A stretch of 64,000 nucleotides of DNA, from the NCBI RefSeq assembly GCF_029436685.1, contig NZ_JAROCY010000001.1:248001-312000 (forward strand), given 5' to 3'. The notes under the pieces are model-generated. The model searched no databases, was not told the DNA's origin, and saw only the letters and a program-made list of their open reading frames with translations. The DNA comes from Novosphingobium cyanobacteriorum (GTDB lineage Bacteria; Pseudomonadota; Alphaproteobacteria; Sphingomonadales; Sphingomonadaceae). Below are positions 62,004-64,000 of this stretch, one piece after another. The position numbers were made by a program, and so were the translations under genes. The first letter of the stretch is position 1; each line of letters begins with the position of its first letter.

Positions 62004-63392
62004 ATGGCGATCGACCTTAAGATGCCCGCGCTTTCTCCCACCATGGAGGAAGGCACCCTCGCCAAGTGGCTGGTCAAGCCCGGCGACGAAGTGAAATCCG
62101 GCGATATCCTTGCCGAGATCGAGACCGACAAGGCCACGATGGAGTTCGAGGCCGTCGACGAAGGCACGATTGCCGAGATCGTGGTTGCCGAAGGCACCGA
62201 AGGCGTGAAGGTCGGCACCGTGATCGCCCGGATTGCCGGCGATGACGAGGCCGCAGCTCCCGCGCCCGCCGCAGCGCCGGTCGTTGCGCCGAAGGCCACC
62301 GAGAGTGAAGCCCCAGCCGGAACCGATGCCAAGGCACAGGCCGCAGCCGCCATCGCGCCAGCCGCCGCGGTCAAGCCCGCAGCGGATCCGGAACTGCCCG
62401 CGGGCACCGCGATGGTTTCCACCACCGTGCGCGAAGCCCTGCGCGACGCCATGGCCGAGGAAATGCGCGCCGACGACCGCATTTTCGTGATGGGCGAGGA
62501 AGTGGCCGAATACCAGGGCGCCTACAAGGTGACGCAAGGCCTGCTCGAAGAGTTCGGCCCCAAGCGCGTGATCGACACGCCGATCACCGAATACGGCTTT
62601 GCCGGCATCGGCACCGGCGCGGCCATGGGCGGCCTGCGCCCGGTGATCGAGTTCATGACGTTCAACTTCGCCATGCAGGCGATTGACCACATCATCAACT
62701 CGGCGGCCAAGACCAACTACATGTCGGGCGGCCAGATGCGCTGCCCCATCGTGTTCCGCGGTCCCAACGGCGCGGCCAGCCGCGTCGGCGCACAGCACAG
62801 CCAGAACTATGGCCCGTGGTATGCCAATGTGCCAGGCCTGATCGTGATCGCGCCCTATGACAGCGCCGATGCCAAGGGCCTGCTCAAGGCCGCGATCCGC
62901 AGCGAGGACCCGGTCGTCTTCCTTGAAAACGAACTGGTCTATGGCCGCAGCTTCGACGTGCCGCAGATCGATGATTTCGTCCTGCCCATCGGCAAGGCGC
63001 GCATTGTCCGCCCGGGCAAGGACGTGACGATCGTGTCCTATTCGATCGGCGTCGGCTTCGCGCTGGAAGCGGCCGAGACGCTTGCCGCCGAAGGCATCGA
63101 TGCCGAAGTGGTGGACCTGCGCACTCTGCGCCCGCTGGACAAGGAAACGGTGTTGGCAAGCCTCGCCAAGACCAACCGCATGGTCGTGGCCGAGGAAGGC
63201 TTCCCGGTCTGCTCCATCGCGTCGGAAATCATCGCCATCGCCATGGAGGAAGGCTTCGACCACCTCGACGCCCCCGTCCTGCGCGTGTGCAACGAAGACG
63301 TGCCTCTGCCCTATGCCGCCAATCTCGAAAAGGCGGCGCTGATCAACGCGGGCAAGATCGCCGAGGCCGTGCGCAAGGTCTGCTACAACTGA
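62004..63392 (+). CDS. pdhB: Pyruvate dehydrogenase E1 component, beta subunit with N-terminal lipoyl domain
   Basis: The 462-residue protein has a lipoyl domain (residues 1-80) with Lys43 in [13 protein letters not shown] as the lipoylated residue, an Ala/Pro-rich linker (about 84-135) and the E1-beta domain from about residue 140 ([40 protein letters not shown]). A lipoyl domain on E1 beta is a known trait of several alphaproteobacteria. It lies one base after the pdhA stop. The E2 and E3 genes are not in the window. Confidence 0.94.
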   Translation: MAIDLKMPALSPTMEEGTLAKWLVKPGDEVKSGDILAEIETDKATMEFEAVDEGTIAEIVVAEGTEGVKVGTVIARIAGDDEAAAPAPAAAPVVAPKATESEAPAGTDAKAQAAAAIAPAAAVKPAADPELPAGTAMVSTTVREALRDAMAEEMRADDRIFVMGEEVAEYQGAYKVTQGLLEEFGPKRVIDTPITEYGFAGIGTGAAMGGLRPVIEFMTFNFAMQAIDHIINSAAKTNYMSGGQMRCPIVFRGPNGAASRVGAQHSQNYGPWYANVPGLIVIAPYDSADAKGLLKAAIRSEDPVVFLENELVYGRSFDVPQIDDFVLPIGKARIVRPGKDVTIVSYSIGVGFALEAAETLAAEGIDAEVVDLRTLRPLDKETVLASLAKTNRMVVAEEGFPVCSIASEIIAIAMEEGFDHLDAPVLRVCNEDVPLPYAANLEKAALINAGKIAEAVRKVCYN

Positions 63393-63414
63393 TCACGGCG
63401 CTGATGCAAAAGGG

Positions 63415-63440
63415 AAGGGGGCCTTCGCGGGCCCCCTTTT
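63415..63440. terminator. Bidirectional intrinsic terminator
   Basis: AAGGGGGCC (63415-63423) and GGCCCCCTT (63430-63438) form a 9-base hairpin with a 6-base loop, preceded by AAAAGGG and followed by TT. It separates pdhB from the converging TadE-like gene. Confidence 0.82.
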
Positions 63441-63450
63441 CCATTGGGCC

Positions 63451-64000
63451 TCAGGCGTTGAAGACATCGCACTTCGCCACCGGATCGGGGCTTGCCGCAT
63501 TGCGCTGGAAGATCTGCGCCAGATCGCGGTCATCGCGCACGTTGAACGCCGCCGTGGTGTGGATCGTCCGGGCTGCATTGCTGCCGGTGAAGACGTTGGC
63601 GATCAGCGGCTGATAGTCATAGCTGATCTCCACGAAGATCACCGCGTCGCCCGCGCTCGCCTTCACCTCTTCGCCCAGCGGCCCCATGCCCGCGAGCGAT
63701 CCATCCAGCCCCTTGCCCTCGCCGCCATAGCTGGAGGAGAAGTGCTTGGCCCCGCGGCACCGCTGCCAGTGGATGTACTGCTGCCCAGCCGTGCCCGGCA
63801 CCGCTTCCAGGCTGGAGACGATCACCCGCCCGTGCGTGTACAGGTCGAGATGCCCCGCCTGGATCGCTGCGCCCTGCAGCACGTCGTCGATGTCGGATTC
63901 ATAGACCTTGCGATCCACCAGCACCGACTGGTCACCGATGCGTGATCCGTTGTCGGCAATCTGCATCGCCAACTGGCTGATGCGCATGTTGGTGACGGTG
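63451..64000 (-). CDS. TadE-like pilus assembly protein, C-terminal part
   Basis: The gene runs off the right edge: the frame is open up to base 64000, and the Met at 63987 is probably internal (TVTNMRISQLAMQIADNGSR). The visible 183 residues include IADNGSRIGDQSVLVDRKVY, FSSSYGGEGKGLDGSLAGMG and DAVIFVEISYDYQPLIANVF near the C-terminus. The last is characteristic of TadE/TadG-like pseudopilins of alphaproteobacteria. The membrane helix and processing site would be to the right of the window. It would fit a Tad locus continuing beyond the edge. Confidence 0.62.
   Translation of the reverse strand, partial: TVTNMRISQLAMQIADNGSRIGDQSVLVDRKVYESDIDDVLQGAAIQAGHLDLYTHGRVIVSSLEAVPGTAGQQYIHWQRCRGAKHFSSSYGGEGKGLDGSLAGMGPLGEEVKASAGDAVIFVEISYDYQPLIANVFTGSNAARTIHTTAAFNVRDDRDLAQIFQRNAASPDPVAKCDVFNA

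Overview
The window is GC-rich, gene-dense alphaproteobacterial chromosome. The best fit is a member of the Sphingomonadales (Novosphingobium or Sphingobium type). This is inferred from the two large TonB-dependent receptors heading catabolic loci, the Entner-Doudoroff operon, Flp/Tad pilus parts, a short entericidin-type lipoprotein, a tandem glycine riboswitch before a split-GcvP glycine cleavage operon, and a pyruvate dehydrogenase E1 beta with its own lipoyl domain. No insertion sequence, CRISPR array, phage gene or replication origin was seen.

Layout. 1-6.1 kb: the end of dgt, a Rossmann-fold protein, then a tandem glycine riboswitch and gcvT-gcvH-gcvPA-gcvPB, closed by a strong hairpin. 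6.1-11.9 kb: entericidin, two EamA transporters, a cpaF pilus ATPase separate from other tad genes, a GT39-like membrane glycosyltransferase and a small HNH protein. 11.9-31.2 kb: a catabolic region of about 20 kb. On the minus strand is a tightly overlapping five-gene operon (UPF0261 Tm-1-like ATP-binding protein, biotin carboxyl carrier, biotin carboxylase, pyruvate-carboxylase-type carboxyltransferase, HAD phosphatase). It is divergent from an IclR regulator. On the plus strand follow an alcohol dehydrogenase/quinone oxidoreductase-like protein, a VOC protein, an MFS transporter, an AraC regulator, a TonB receptor, three tandem cupins resembling 2,4'-dihydroxyacetophenone dioxygenase, a Rieske oxygenase, an SDR, an exported metallo-beta-lactamase-fold hydrolase, a second SDR and a zinc alcohol dehydrogenase. 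I read this as a pathway for an aromatic ketone or beta-diketone-like substrate. The substrate is not known from the sequence and the pathway may be undescribed.

31.2-49.2 kb: alpha-glucan use. An MFS sugar importer and a LacI regulator (minus strand) face a TonB receptor, a flavin-dependent halogenase, a secreted GH13, a cytoplasmic GH13 and a secreted GH97, mostly with 4-base gene overlaps. Then comes zwf-pgl-edd-glk, so sugar capture, hydrolysis, phosphorylation and the Entner-Doudoroff entry steps lie side by side. Palindromes at 34008-34026 and over the putative zwf promoter (44198-44209) suggest shared control.

49.2-64 kb: mostly housekeeping genes: a crotonase, csaA, a DUF488 protein, aroB-aroK, an unknown secreted 628-residue protein with a one-helix partner, a XerD-type recombinase, accA, an M48/LysM protease, two Flp pilins, a MutT-type Nudix enzyme, two identical tRNA-Arg(ACG) genes, a 2OG-Fe(II) oxygenase with a peroxiredoxin-like head, pdhA-pdhB, and a TadE-like pilus protein running off the right edge.

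All calls come from reading the sequence and translations. No database search was run, so family names rest on recognised motifs and lengths.
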